From positions 32,005-96,004 of the forward strand of contig NZ_SDIK01000056.1 in assembly GCF_008016795.1 (NCBI RefSeq): a DNA stretch of 64,000 bases, in the 5' to 3' direction. The stretch comes from Prevotella brunnea (lineage in GTDB: Bacteria; Bacteroidota; Bacteroidia; Bacteroidales; Bacteroidaceae). The stretch's first letter is position 1. Each line of letters opens with the position of its first letter. Below, one piece after another: positions 45,550 through 54,331 of the stretch. Under the pieces are notes generated by a model. That model saw only the letters and a program-made list of their open reading frames with translations. It was not told the origin of the DNA and searched no databases. The position numbers were made by a program, and so were the translations under genes.

Positions 45550-46443
45550 TCAGGGTCGTTGTGCTTTCAGGATGTCTGCAGGACGTGGACTGACGATGCG
45601 TTTAAATGTTGTTTTCGGCAGAGCATCAACCACTTTTGCGTTTACTTTCATGTATTTCTCGATGAGTGCTCCATAGTATTTCACACCTTTTTTGTTTATC
45701 AGTTCCACAGCCTTGTCGTATGCTTGTTGAAAGGCTTCCTGTTTGGCGATATCCGATTCTCCCACGAGGGCTATGACGCCGGGCACGAAGGCTTCATCGG
45801 AAGAATCGTAGAGCAACCTGTCGCCTCGCAGTCGGGCTTGAGTGGATTGTGGTTCGGTGAGCCATGCGGCATCCAACAAGTTGTTTTCCAGCATTTTTTG
45901 CCTTGTTATGACGTTGTTGATTTGCACTTTGTACACGGCATACTTTGGTTTTCCGAGTTTGATTACTCTTGCGGTGAGGTAATCGGTGATGGAGAAACGC
46001 GTCATGGCGACATACTTATCGGCGAGGTCGGATGGTTTCTTCACTTCCGATTGCTTATTTGCCATGAGCTGCCACACGGCGTTGGTCTCCGTGAGGTAAA
46101 TCAGCGGCACGTGCCGCCGGCGTTTCAGTCTTTCGCCGCGTATCAGGTCGGTAACGGAAGCTTGCACGCTGCCTCCTGCCATCGCCGTGTCGCAATCCAT
46201 CTGTGAGGTAAAGGCGAGCAGCCGAACATCTACTTTAGTTGTATCGTATAACAAACTGTCTTTCAACAGATAAATGGGAAGACAATCCAACGTTGGCAAT
46301 ACTGCCACCTTGAATGCTTCCCGATAGGCTTGTTGCTGTCTGAGGTTGTGCTGTCGCCGGTCGATTGCCTTTTCTTTCTCCGACTTTCCGCATGCCGCGA
46401 TGAGGAAGAGGAGTGCGACAGCCCAAAGATAGTATCGTTTCAT
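45550..46443 (-). CDS. solute-binding-like lipoprotein (NMT1/THI5-type fold)
   Basis: A 297-residue lipoprotein with lipobox LIAAC (from MKRYYLWAVALLFLIAAC). The body resembles periplasmic binding proteins of the NMT1/nitrate-taurine class: FKVAVLPTLDCLPIYLLKDSLLYD at the start and KKPSDLADKYVAMTRFSITDYL in the middle. No permease or ATPase gene lies nearby, so its partner is elsewhere or it has another role. ATG at 46443 is chosen. A minus-strand TACTTTTG at 46450-46457 lies only 6 bases upstream, implying a leaderless message. Confidence 0.8.
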   Translation of the reverse strand: MKRYYLWAVALLFLIAACGKSEKEKAIDRRQHNLRQQQAYREAFKVAVLPTLDCLPIYLLKDSLLYDTTKVDVRLLAFTSQMDCDTAMAGGSVQASVTDLIRGERLKRRRHVPLIYLTETNAVWQLMANKQSEVKKPSDLADKYVAMTRFSITDYLTARVIKLGKPKYAVYKVQINNVITRQKMLENNLLDAAWLTEPQSTQARLRGDRLLYDSSDEAFVPGVIALVGESDIAKQEAFQQAYDKAVELINKKGVKYYGALIEKYMKVNAKVVDALPKTTFKRIVSPRPADILKAQRP

Positions 46444-46449
46444 ATCCTG

Positions 46450-46497
46450 CAAAAGTAAACATAAATTTTGTAACAAGGAAAAATATTCTTACTTTTG
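46450..46497. promoter_or_regulatory. divergent promoter pair with leaderless starts
   Basis: TACTTTTG on the minus strand at 46450-46457 serves the lipoprotein, and TACTTTTG on the plus strand at 46490-46497 serves radA, with TTTG at 46467-46470 in the -33 position for radA. Each element ends 6-7 bases before the start codon, so both transcripts should begin at or next to the ATG. Confidence 0.6.
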
Positions 46498-46504
46498 TCG
46501 CATC

Positions 46505-47884
46505 ATGGCAAAGGACAAGATTGCTTACGTCTGCGAGAACTGCGGACAGGAGAGTACGAAATGGATTGGAAAATGTCCGAGTTGCGGACAATGGAACACG
46601 TTTAGGGAGATACGCATTGCCGGCGATGCGGGGCGAAATGCCATCAACGGGTTGGGCAATGCTTTTGCGCCGAATGGCAAGACATGTGGAGCGCAAAAGC
46701 TTTCGAGCGTGTCTTACACTGCGGAGAAGCGCATCGACCTGACCGACCCTGAGCTGAACCGAGTCTTGGGGGGCGGTTTGGTGCCCGGAAGCATGGTGCT
46801 GCTTGGTGGCGAGCCGGGCATTGGCAAGAGTACGCTCACGCTGCAAACCGTGTTGCGCACCAATCGCCGCGTGCTCTATGTCAGTGGCGAGGAGAGTCCG
46901 CAGCAAATCAAGATGCGTGCGGAGCGTATTGCCGGCAACATCCCCGACTCTGTGCTCATCCTGTCGGAGACTTCGCTCGAGAAAATCATCGACAGCATCA
47001 GACAAACGCAGCCGGAGCTGTTGGTCATCGATTCCATACAGACCATTGCCACGGAGACGGTGGCAAGCAGTGCGGGAAGCATCAGTCAGATACGCGAGTG
47101 TGCTGCCCTCTTGCTGCAGCTGGCAAAATCGGTCAATCTTCCCGTGTTGCTCATCGGACATATTAATAAGGAAGGGTCGATAGCCGGTCCGAAGGTGTTG
47201 GAGCACATCGTGGACACCGTCATACAGTTCGAGGGCGACCGACATCATCTCTATCGCATCCTGCGAAGCATCAAGAACCGATTTGGTTCCACTTCCGAAC
47301 TGGGCATCTATGAGATGCGGCAGGACGGACTGCGACCGGTGGAAAATCCGTCGGAGCTGCTTCTCACCGAAGCGCGCCGCGACTTGTCGGGCATTGCCGT
47401 GTCAAGTGCCATCGAGGGGATGCGCCCCTTTCTTGTGGAGACGCAGGCTTTGGTTTCCACGGCTGCCTACGGCACGCCCCAACGCTCGGCAACGGGGTTC
47501 GACCAACGCCGTCTGAACATGTTGCTTGCCGTATTGGAAAAACGGGTGGGCTTCAAATTGGCTCAGAAAGACGTGTTTCTCAACATTGCCGGCGGACTGC
47601 GCATCACCGACACGGCAATGGACTTGAGCGTCATAGCCGCCGTGTTGTCCTCGAATGTCGATACACCCATCGATGCAAGTTGGTGCATGGCGGGCGAGGT
47701 GGGGCTGAGTGGCGAGGTGCGCCCCGTGAATCGCATGGAACAACGCATAGCCGAAGCCGGAAAATTGGGCTTCGGGCACATCATCATTCCCGCAAACAAC
47801 GCCTCGGGACTTCCCTCCGACAAGACCATAGCTCTCCACCCCGTTGCGAAAGTGGAGGAAGCTCTGCGCCTGCTCTTTGGTTGA
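46505..47884 (+). CDS. radA: DNA repair protein RadA
   Basis: A 459-residue RecA-like ATPase that helps branch migration in recombination. The N-terminal C4 zinc finger is CENCGQESTKWIGKCPSCGQW (cysteines 10, 13, 24 and 27). Walker A is GGEPGIGKSTL, and the RadA-specific KNRFGS motif is present (IKNRFGSTSELG). The C-terminal half is the Lon-protease-like domain. A terminator lies at 47894-47925. Confidence 0.97.
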   Translation: MAKDKIAYVCENCGQESTKWIGKCPSCGQWNTFREIRIAGDAGRNAINGLGNAFAPNGKTCGAQKLSSVSYTAEKRIDLTDPELNRVLGGGLVPGSMVLLGGEPGIGKSTLTLQTVLRTNRRVLYVSGEESPQQIKMRAERIAGNIPDSVLILSETSLEKIIDSIRQTQPELLVIDSIQTIATETVASSAGSISQIRECAALLLQLAKSVNLPVLLIGHINKEGSIAGPKVLEHIVDTVIQFEGDRHHLYRILRSIKNRFGSTSELGIYEMRQDGLRPVENPSELLLTEARRDLSGIAVSSAIEGMRPFLVETQALVSTAAYGTPQRSATGFDQRRLNMLLAVLEKRVGFKLAQKDVFLNIAGGLRITDTAMDLSVIAAVLSSNVDTPIDASWCMAGEVGLSGEVRPVNRMEQRIAEAGKLGFGHIIIPANNASGLPSDKTIALHPVAKVEEALRLLFG

Positions 47885-47893
47885 ACATCGCAA

Positions 47894-47925
47894 AGCCATG
47901 CCGGCATGTCGGCATGGCTCTTTCG
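47894..47925 (+). terminator. rho-independent terminator of radA
   Basis: AGCCATGCCG and CGGCATGGCT form a 10-bp stem followed by CTTTC, 10 bases after the radA stop. It is also usable in the opposite direction. Confidence 0.75.
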
Positions 47926-48048
47926 CGACTTACCTCATAAAATCTCGTGGCGGTCGATACGCCGAAACCTGCCAACGTCTGCGCACGCGCCATGTTGCCA
48001 CGACAAGGCAAACGCGGGGCGTAAGTCAAGACGCGGGGAAGCAATTCG

Positions 48049-48345
48049 TCAGCAACCGCTGCCGTCCAAACCGCACGATGCGCCTTCCTCGGGCATGGGT
48101 TCCAATCCCACTTCGACAGATTGCAACGTTACGCTGCCGTCCTCCCGCACGTAACAGGGGATGCCCACGTCGCCCGCTTTCCTCGCTTCGGCGAAAGCCG
48201 GGTGAGCGTCGCGCAGTCGCAAAAACTCCTTTAGGTTTCTCACGTGTGCACCAATGTCCACAATCTCGAAATTCGCGTTGCCCTCCACTTGTTTCTCCAC
48301 GTGGGAGCAGTGCGGACAAGTCGGCATGACATACATCTTTATCAT
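48049..48345 (-). CDS. small glutaredoxin-like thioredoxin-fold protein
   Basis: A 98-residue protein with the active-site motif TCPHC at residues 9-13 of MIKMYVMPTCPHCSHVEKQVE, followed by GIPCYVREDGSV with the cis-proline region. It probably reduces disulfides or exchanges thiols in the cytoplasm. The C-terminal tail has two extra cysteines (CGLDGSGC). It is convergent with radA. The start at 48345 is the only plausible ATG. Confidence 0.8.
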   Translation of the reverse strand: MIKMYVMPTCPHCSHVEKQVEGNANFEIVDIGAHVRNLKEFLRLRDAHPAFAEARKAGDVGIPCYVREDGSVTLQSVEVGLEPMPEEGASCGLDGSGC

Positions 48346-48434
48346 TTTCTTTTCCTTTCTTTTTTTATTCTTCGGACAAGCGATGGTTCGGTTTTCGCCA
48401 AAGTCTTTCCTTTCCTCCCCTGCCCTTTTGTTTC

Positions 48435-48872
48435 CTAATTGAGCAATCCGCGCACAATGCCCGCCAACGTCTTGCCGTCCGCCATGGGGAGTTGTGCCTT
48501 CACCTCTTTTATGATAATTCCCATGTTTGCCTCGGGACGTGCCTCAATGACCGATTTTGCGCAAGCCGTGAGCTCCTCCTCCGTGGGCACGGCAGGCAGA
48601 AACCCGCTGATGATGTCGAGTTCCTTGCGTTCCTTCTCTGCCAGTTCCGGTCGGTTCGCCTTGTTGTATTGTGCAATGGCATCTTGGCGTTGCGCCACCA
48701 TTTTCTTCAGAATGGCGAACTCCTTTTCTTCGTCCATCTCTTTTCCTGCCCCCTCTTTGGAAGTGTTATACTTGAGAAACTCCGTCTTGATTAGTCGGAG
48801 CACGTCTCTCTTGTCATTTTCATGAGCTTTCATCGCATTGCGAATCAACTCGTCAATCTGTGCGTGAATCAT
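48435..48872 (-). CDS. GatB/YqeY-domain protein
   Basis: A 145-residue protein of the YqeY family, helical throughout, related to the tail domain of the GatB subunit of amidotransferase. Visible motifs are NDKRDVLRLIKTEF, KERKELDIISGFLP and GIIIKEVKAQLPMADGKTLAGIVRGLL. It may assist tRNA-linked amidation, but its role in stand-alone form is unclear. In other Bacteroidales it often follows ftsZ; here it does not. Confidence 0.9.
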   Translation of the reverse strand: MIHAQIDELIRNAMKAHENDKRDVLRLIKTEFLKYNTSKEGAGKEMDEEKEFAILKKMVAQRQDAIAQYNKANRPELAEKERKELDIISGFLPAVPTEEELTACAKSVIEARPEANMGIIIKEVKAQLPMADGKTLAGIVRGLLN

Positions 48873-49223
48873 ATCTTTTTTGTTATATATATATGGTTTA
48901 TAATTTCCATTTGTCCCTTCCGTCCACTTTTCGGAAGCATCATGAAAGATATAGCAATATCTGTACCAATCATTCGCGTGGCGGAATTATGACAAAACCA
49001 TCGAAAGCATCCACCGGTCGGCAACACGTATGCAGGCATTGAACAGGCGTTGCAAAACATTTCACAACCCTTTTTTCTTCCATTGCAACGCTTGGAAGAG
49101 AGTTTGCCAAACCATTTCGCGACACAATGACGAAGTGGAAACGAGAGGAAAAAATTTTACACATTAAAGGAAATTATGAGGATTGCAAGCCATTGAAACA
49201 CAAGTGTTTAGAAACTATGTTCC

Positions 49224-49305
49224 AAAAGCTCACCTTTTGCAATGCGAAAGCTCACCTTTTGTTCTCCATTTGCTCACCTTTTACCACCCAAAAGCTCAGC
49301 CTTCA
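49224..49305 (+). repeat. dispersed 22-bp-period repeat element, copy 8 (forward)
   Basis: Units start at 49224, 49246, 49268 and 49290 (period 22): AAAAGCTCACCTTTTG, GAAAGCTCACCTTTTG, ATTTGCTCACCTTTTA and AAAAGCTCAGCCTTCA. Spacers are CAATGC, TTCTCC and CCACCC. It lies between the divergent YqeY gene and the B12 riboswitch. No gene is seen elsewhere in 48873-49488. Confidence 0.9.
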
Positions 49306-49466
49306 AGTTTCGGCAGGATATATTCTTTTACAAAATCCGTGTGCGCAGGCAGGTTTTCGCCCGTGGTTCAAAAGCGAGAAACACCCTTTTTTTGTGTTTT
49401 AGTGATGCCCGGCGATGAAACGCTTGTAACAAATACACACTTTTTTCATTTTTTTTCTGTTTTCTC

Positions 49467-49496
49467 TTTGTGGTTCAAAAAATATTCTTACCTTTG
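49467..49496 (+). promoter_or_regulatory. promoter of the cobalamin riboswitch transcript
   Basis: TTTG at 49467-49470 and TACCTTTG at 49489-49496, 18 bases apart, match the Bacteroidetes -33/-7 promoter well. Transcription would begin near 49503, at the aptamer edge. Confidence 0.7.
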
Positions 49497-49502
49497 CAAC
49501 GA

Positions 49503-49655
49503 ATTTGGTTCGCGACAGCGATTAAAAGGGAATTGGGTGTGAATCCCAAACAGTCCGGCTGCTGTGAGTTGTCTTTGTGGGCACAAACCATAACCACTGA
49601 ACAAGGTTCGGGAAGGGGTTTGTGAGCAGACAACAAAGTCAGAAGACCTGCCTTA
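49503..49655 (+). ncRNA. cobalamin (B12) riboswitch
   Basis: Conserved blocks appear in order: AAAAGGGAATTGGGTGTGAA, TCCCAAACAGTCCGGCTGCT, GTGA, CCACTG, GGGAAGG and GTCAGAAGACCTGCC (the B12 box with its partner). It binds adenosyl- or other cobalamin and usually represses the gene downstream. A short hairpin, AGCCTCCGGGGTTAGGCT, at about 49677-49694 may be part of the expression platform. The expected uptake gene is not present; the next reading frames look decayed. Confidence 0.93.
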
Positions 49656-49734
49656 TTTCATTCCGCTTCACGAAAAGCCTCCGGGGTTAGGCTGAGAAGT
49701 TAGAAATCAACATACATCAATACCCATAACGAAA

Positions 49735-50592
49735 ATGGCAGGTTGCCGTTGTTCGTTGATATTGCTTGTGTGGATTGTCCTTTCGCGACAAAGAACGCAC
49801 CCAACGATCTTGGGAGGGGCAGCCGAACACAAGAATGAAAAAAACGAAGCATGAAGCCTATATATAATGGTATGAACCAAAGACCACATCTGTTTTTGCC
49901 AACGATGCTGCGCATCGGCGGATGGATTGTCCTCGCGACGAAAGCAACGGCAGAGAGCCGACTTGCCCCCTTCAGCAAACAAGAAGTGGGAAGCGGGAAA
50001 TCATCGGCCGAAGATGGCGCGCTCACCACACGGCTGAAGAACAACACCGGGAAATTCGGATTCACAACCAACAACACGCACAACCAAGTGGCACTCGCCA
50101 CCTTATATTATAGCAAGGATTCCAATACTTTTTCAACCACAAAAAAACTCGGAGAGGCGGACGTAACCAACAACGCCTTTGAAATTACCACTACTGAACC
50201 CCTCGCACTAGTTGAGGGAAACAACCTCTTCCGGTTGGCTTGCGACACAGAAGAGAACGTTGCCGACGGACAAAAAATCGACGCCACGCTGACGCTCGTT
50301 CAGCTCAGCGATGGCGTCCATGCCGCGGAAACGGAAGAAAACCCGGAGGGCTGCCGCACGATGAAGACCATCATCGTGGCAAGCGTAAACCTTGAGAACG
50401 GAAACACCATCGTGAAGAATGTTACCCAAGGCAGCAAGGTGAGCCTTTACACCACATCAGAAGTATTAGTAAATAAGTATATTGTAGATGTTAATCATGC
50501 TGTACAATTTCCGTGTACAGCGTAAGGTATTTTCATATCGAAGATTGATTCAGGAAAAAAGAATTATGAGTAAAAGTATTGTTGTGAAATAA
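49735..50592 (+). pseudogene. decayed secreted-protein gene under the B12 riboswitch
   Basis: The first frame (49735-49854, 39 residues) starts with a hydrophobic segment (CSLILLVWIVLS). The next (49851-50525, 224 residues) holds NQVALATLYYSKDSNTFSTT and LVEGNNLFRLACDTEE, resembling the N-terminal module of BNR-repeat sialidase-like proteins. After its stop at 50523-50525 the same frame goes on as GIFISKIDSGKKNYE, and a shifted frame then reads SKSIVVK to a stop at 50590-50592: the usual end of a type IX secretion sorting domain. A second TGGATTGTCCT-like stretch repeats at about 49772 and 49922. Broken start, stop and frame indicate decay, though a shortened product of 224 residues could still be made. 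Confidence 0.6.
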
Positions 50593-50622
50593 TACAAATC
50601 TTTAATTCCTCTTTTCAACAAA

Positions 50623-50654
50623 AGCCGGGCATCGCGATGACGCCCGGCTTTTTC
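50623..50654 (+). terminator. rho-independent terminator
   Basis: AGCCGGGC and GCCCGGCT form an 8-bp stem followed by TTTT. It ends the riboswitch transcript. Confidence 0.85.
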
Positions 50655-50784
50655 CGTTTCATGTTCGCACAGGCAACGCTCCCTGCTTTGCGGACGATGT
50701 TTTCTCCACACGACACATTCCCAGCCCCGGCGCGTATAATAATCCCGCCTGTCTTGCAATAAATCGGGATGCCGCTCGTTATCA

Positions 50785-51963
50785 ATGAGAATTATGCAGT
50801 GGACAGATCACATACGACGCATCAAGATCGGGCTGGTGGTGATGGCAATTGTCATCGCGGTGGCATCATTGGCGGCATCGAGTTTGCTCACGAAGGACTT
50901 GGCACAACAAGAGCGCAGCCGGATGGAGGTATGGGCGGAGGCAATGCGCGCGCTTAGTCAGGCAGACGAGAACACCGACTTGGCATTGGTGCTGAAGGTG
51001 CTCAATGAAAACAACACCATCCCGGTCATCGTCCTCGACAACCGCAATCGCGTAACCGACTTCAGGAATGTCCGCCTCAAGGCAGAGAGTAAGGCCGACA
51101 GCATGCGTCAGGTGTCCGCCCTGGCACAACAGTACATGGAGGCACGGCAATTCATAAAGATTCCATTGTCGGCGGGACGGCGCGACGTCATAGTAGTTTG
51201 CTATGACGAGTCGATGATATTGAAGCGTTTGGCGATTTATCCTTATGTGCAATTGGGCATGGTCGTCGTGTTTGTCGTCTTGGCCATTTTCGCCCTCCTG
51301 ACCCTCAAGCGTTCCGAGCAGAACAAGATTTGGGTGGGATTGAGCAAGGAGACTGCCCACCAATTGGGCACCCCCATCTCGTCGTTGATGGCATGGACCA
51401 CCATTTTGCGAGAGACCTATCCCCACGATGCACTTCTTCCGGAGATGGACAAGGACGTGAAGCGTTTGCAACTCATTGCCGACCGCTTTTCAAAAATCGG
51501 CTCCAAGCCCGAGCCCGTGCCCTCGTCGCTCAACAATGTGCTCGAACATGTGGTGGATTACATGGACAAGCGCACCTCGAAGCACGTCAGAATCGCTTTG
51601 GAAGTTCCCAATCATGAAATTATCGTCAAGATGAACGCCTCCCTCTTCGAGTGGGTGATTGAAAATCTCTGCAAGAATGCCGTCGATGCCATGAAAGGAG
51701 AAGCCGGCACCATCACCTTGCACGTTGAGGAAACCGCCGGCGAAGTCAGCGTGGAGGTCAGCGATACGGGCAAGGGAATCAGAAAGAAAGATGTAGGCAA
51801 CGTCTTCCGACCGGGCTTTACCACAAAACATCGCGGATGGGGCTTGGGACTCAGTCTTGCCAAACGCATCGTAGAAGAATATCACCATGGGAAAATCTAC
51901 GTGAAGTCGTCGGCTCCGGGGCGCGGAACCACTTTCCGGATAGAACTGAAAAAACGACAATAA
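50785..51963 (+). CDS. membrane sensor histidine kinase
   Basis: A 392-residue kinase. Two membrane spans (about 14-33 and 157-178) enclose a periplasmic sensor region of about 120 residues. The H-box is KETAHQLGTPISSL, with the ATP-binding N, G1 and G2 boxes IENLCKNAVDAM, VSDTGKGI and GWGLGLSLAKRIV. No response regulator gene lies nearby, so it is an orphan. The start may be 50785 or 50794. Confidence 0.92.
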   Translation: MRIMQWTDHIRRIKIGLVVMAIVIAVASLAASSLLTKDLAQQERSRMEVWAEAMRALSQADENTDLALVLKVLNENNTIPVIVLDNRNRVTDFRNVRLKAESKADSMRQVSALAQQYMEARQFIKIPLSAGRRDVIVVCYDESMILKRLAIYPYVQLGMVVVFVVLAIFALLTLKRSEQNKIWVGLSKETAHQLGTPISSLMAWTTILRETYPHDALLPEMDKDVKRLQLIADRFSKIGSKPEPVPSSLNNVLEHVVDYMDKRTSKHVRIALEVPNHEIIVKMNASLFEWVIENLCKNAVDAMKGEAGTITLHVEETAGEVSVEVSDTGKGIRKKDVGNVFRPGFTTKHRGWGLGLSLAKRIVEEYHHGKIYVKSSAPGRGTTFRIELKKRQ

Positions 51964-52079
51964 CCCTTTCCTCCATTGCTTTTCCCACCCCGATTTTGTT
52001 CCGTGGAAAACAGGGTTCTTCGGTCTTCGCTCCACCCCTCACAACCCGATAATGTCCGCATAATTTCCATTCCATCGGC

Positions 52080-52240
52080 ACAAAGCTAACCTTTTGCTTT
52101 CCGAAAGCTAACCTTTTGCATTGCAAAAGCTCATGTATTGAAGTGCAAAAGCTAAGCTTTTAAATTACCATTCACATCGTCCTGATTATCAAGAGATTAC
52201 GAATCGCTGTTTTTGTCATGTTTTTTCAATGGTCAGATGG
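52080..52240 (-). repeat. dispersed 22-bp-period repeat element, copy 9 (reverse)
   Basis: Units start at 52080, 52102, 52124 and 52146 (period 22); plus-strand units are ACAAAGCTAACCTTTT, CGAAAGCTAACCTTTT, CAAAAGCTCATGTATT and CAAAAGCTAAGCTTTT. The flank CTGATTATCAAGAGATTACG at about 52182-52201 matches the reverse of the GTAATC...GATAATCAG flank. It lies between the kinase and DUF177 genes. The rest of that 525-base gap contains only the DUF177 promoter. Confidence 0.92.
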
Positions 52241-52470
52241 CGTGTTCCGCATCAACAATTCGTTTGCCACCACCTGAATGAGCATGGGGCGACACGGGGA
52301 AACATGTCCGCTCGGTCGTGCAGGAAAACACGTCAAATCCCACGATTCGATGCAACTTTGCATGAGGTTTCACCAAATTTATTTGGGACACCACTGCGCA
52401 CAATTGGCACGACATTGATGTTTTTTGCGATTTTCTATCTACAATTTTCTAAAAATCAGAAAAATATTCG

Positions 52471-52478
52471 TAACTTTG
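52471..52478 (+). promoter_or_regulatory. -7 promoter element (TAACTTTG) of the DUF177-rpmF-fabH operon
   Basis: Match 10 bases upstream of the DUF177 ATG, so the leader is about 4 bases or none. Confidence 0.6.
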
Positions 52479-52488
52479 CAACCCGATT

Positions 52489-53007
52489 ATGGACTTTGAA
52501 ACCCTTAAAATCGATTTGAAAGGTCTGAACATTGGCTTGAACAGCTTTGAGTTCACCCTGGATAACGCTTACTTTAAGGAAGTTAAGGCTTCCGAGGTGA
52601 GTGAGGGTTCTGTGCGTGTTTCGCTCGATATTGTTCGTACCAAGGATGATTTCTTCACATTGGATTTTCGCGAAAAAGGTACGGTGATTGTTCCCTGCGA
52701 CCTTTGTCTCGACCCGATGGAACAACCCATCGAGACCGAACAGCACCTCGAAGCCAAATTTGGAAACGTGAACTCAGAAGATGGCGACCGTGTTATTGTG
52801 GCCGAGAACGAAGGAATACTCGATGTAACATGGTACATCTACGAATTTATGGTACTCGCAATCCCTATCAAGCATGTGCATGCACCTGGAAAATGCAACC
52901 CTGCCATGATACGAACTCTGAACGAGCATTCTGCCGCCCGAAGCGGTGAGGGCACCGGGACAACCATTGATCCGCGCTGGGAAGCACTATTAAAGTTAAA
53001 AGAATAA
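52489..53007 (+). CDS. DUF177 (YceD-like) protein
   Basis: A 172-residue protein of the YceD/DUF177 family, nearly always upstream of rpmF. Relatives support 23S rRNA accumulation or processing. The pair of metal-binding-type cysteines is seen in VPCDLCLDPMEQPIE, and a later cysteine in GKCNPAM. The gene begins the cluster with rpmF (21-base gap) and fabH. Confidence 0.93.
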   Translation: MDFETLKIDLKGLNIGLNSFEFTLDNAYFKEVKASEVSEGSVRVSLDIVRTKDDFFTLDFREKGTVIVPCDLCLDPMEQPIETEQHLEAKFGNVNSEDGDRVIVAENEGILDVTWYIYEFMVLAIPIKHVHAPGKCNPAMIRTLNEHSAARSGEGTGTTIDPRWEALLKLKE

Positions 53008-53028
53008 TTATTAAAAGATTTAAGCATT

Positions 53029-53214
53029 ATGGCACATCCTAAAAGAAGACAGTCAAAGACCCGTACACTCAAGAGAAGAACTCACGACAAGGCAGTGGCT
53101 CCCACACTCGCCGTTTGCCCCAATTGTGGTGCGTACTACGTTTATCACACTGTTTGCCCCACCTGCGGTTACTATCGCGGCAAGGTGGCCATCGTAAAGG
53201 AAACAGCTGAATAA
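53029..53214 (+). CDS. rpmF: 50S ribosomal protein L32
   Basis: A 61-residue ribosomal protein. The start MAHPKRRQSKTRTLKRRTHD and the zinc-binding CPNCG...CPTCGYY cysteines are typical. Between DUF177 and fabH as in most bacteria. Confidence 0.98.
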   Translation: MAHPKRRQSKTRTLKRRTHDKAVAPTLAVCPNCGAYYVYHTVCPTCGYYRGKVAIVKETAE

Positions 53215-53220
53215 CAGCGG

Positions 53221-54240
53221 ATGGAGAAGATAAACGCAATCATCACCGGTATCGGCGGATACGTGCCCGATTATGTGCTCGACAACGAAGAACTGTCGCG
53301 CATGGTCGATACCAGCGATGAATGGATCATGGCCCGCGTGGGCATAAAAGAACGCCATATATTAACGGAAGAAGGCTTGGGAACAAGCTATATGGCACGC
53401 AAAGCAGCCAAAGAACTGTTGCAAAAAACCGGAGCAGACCCGGACAGCATCGATGCGCTTATCGTTACCACCACCACTCCCGACTATAAATTCCCCTCTA
53501 CCTCATCCATCGTGATAGGCAAGTTGGGATTGCGCAACGCCTTCGGCTTTGACTTCTCGGCCGCCTGCTGTGGTTTCCTTTATTCCACAGACGTGGCAGC
53601 ATCGATGATTCAGAGCGGACGCTATAAGCGAATTATCGTTATCGGAGCCGACAAGATGTCGTCGATGGTTGATTACACCGACCGCCAGACTTGTGTGCTC
53701 TTCGGCGACGGTGCGGGAGCGGTCCTGATGGAAGCGACCAACGAAGAGAATATAGGCATCAGAAACTCGTTTCTGCGCACCGACGGAAAGGGCTTGCCCT
53801 TCCTTCACATGAAAGCCGGCGGCTCAGTCTGTCCACCCTCGCGCTTCACCGTGGACCATCACTTGCACTATCTTTACCAAGAAGGCAGAACAGTCTTCCG
53901 CTACGCGGTAAAGAGCATGAGCGACGACGTGGCAGAAATCATGCGGAAGAACAATCTCTCCGCCGATGCCATCGATTGGGTGGTGCCCCACGAAGCCAAC
54001 CTGCGCATCATCGAAGCTGTTGCCAAACGCGCCGAGTTGCCACTTGAGAAGGTGCTCATCAACATCGAACACTATGGCAACACCAGTGCAGCAACCATCC
54101 CCCTCGCACTTTGGGATTACGAATCGAAACTGCGGAAAGGCGACAACGTCATCTTCACAGCCTTCGGAGCAGGATTTGTTCACGGCGCATCCTATCTGAA
54201 ATGGGCTTACGACGGAACTTCGGAGGTGGCAAAGAAATAA
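53221..54240 (+). CDS. fabH: beta-ketoacyl-ACP synthase III
   Basis: A 339-residue enzyme that starts fatty acid synthesis by joining acyl-CoA with malonyl-ACP. The catalytic triad is visible: Cys116 in DFSAACCGF, His in WVVPHEAN and Asn in YGNTSAA. The ATG is 6 bases after the L32 stop, so both are translated from one message. Length is close to the norm. Confidence 0.98.
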   Translation: MEKINAIITGIGGYVPDYVLDNEELSRMVDTSDEWIMARVGIKERHILTEEGLGTSYMARKAAKELLQKTGADPDSIDALIVTTTTPDYKFPSTSSIVIGKLGLRNAFGFDFSAACCGFLYSTDVAASMIQSGRYKRIIVIGADKMSSMVDYTDRQTCVLFGDGAGAVLMEATNEENIGIRNSFLRTDGKGLPFLHMKAGGSVCPPSRFTVDHHLHYLYQEGRTVFRYAVKSMSDDVAEIMRKNNLSADAIDWVVPHEANLRIIEAVAKRAELPLEKVLINIEHYGNTSAATIPLALWDYESKLRKGDNVIFTAFGAGFVHGASYLKWAYDGTSEVAKK

Positions 54241-54268
54241 GCTCTGAACGATATAAAAAAAACGTCTC

Positions 54269-54309
54269 AACGCATCTTTCTTTTCCAATAAAAGACAAGG
54301 TGCGTTTTT
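54269..54309 (+). terminator. rho-independent terminator between fabH and era
   Basis: AACGCATCTTTCTTTT pairs with AAAAGACAAGGTGCGTT, followed by TTTTC. A stem of about 14 bp with small mismatches. Since era starts 23 bases later, some read-through or a separate era promoter is implied. Confidence 0.7.
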
Positions 54310-54331
54310 CGATTAAAAACAATCTTCGATT

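Noticed and set aside
49700..50101. Minus-strand frame of 133 codons opposite the riboswitch-controlled region
   Set aside because: No promoter, and it mirrors the plus-strand remnant with the secretion-type pattern.
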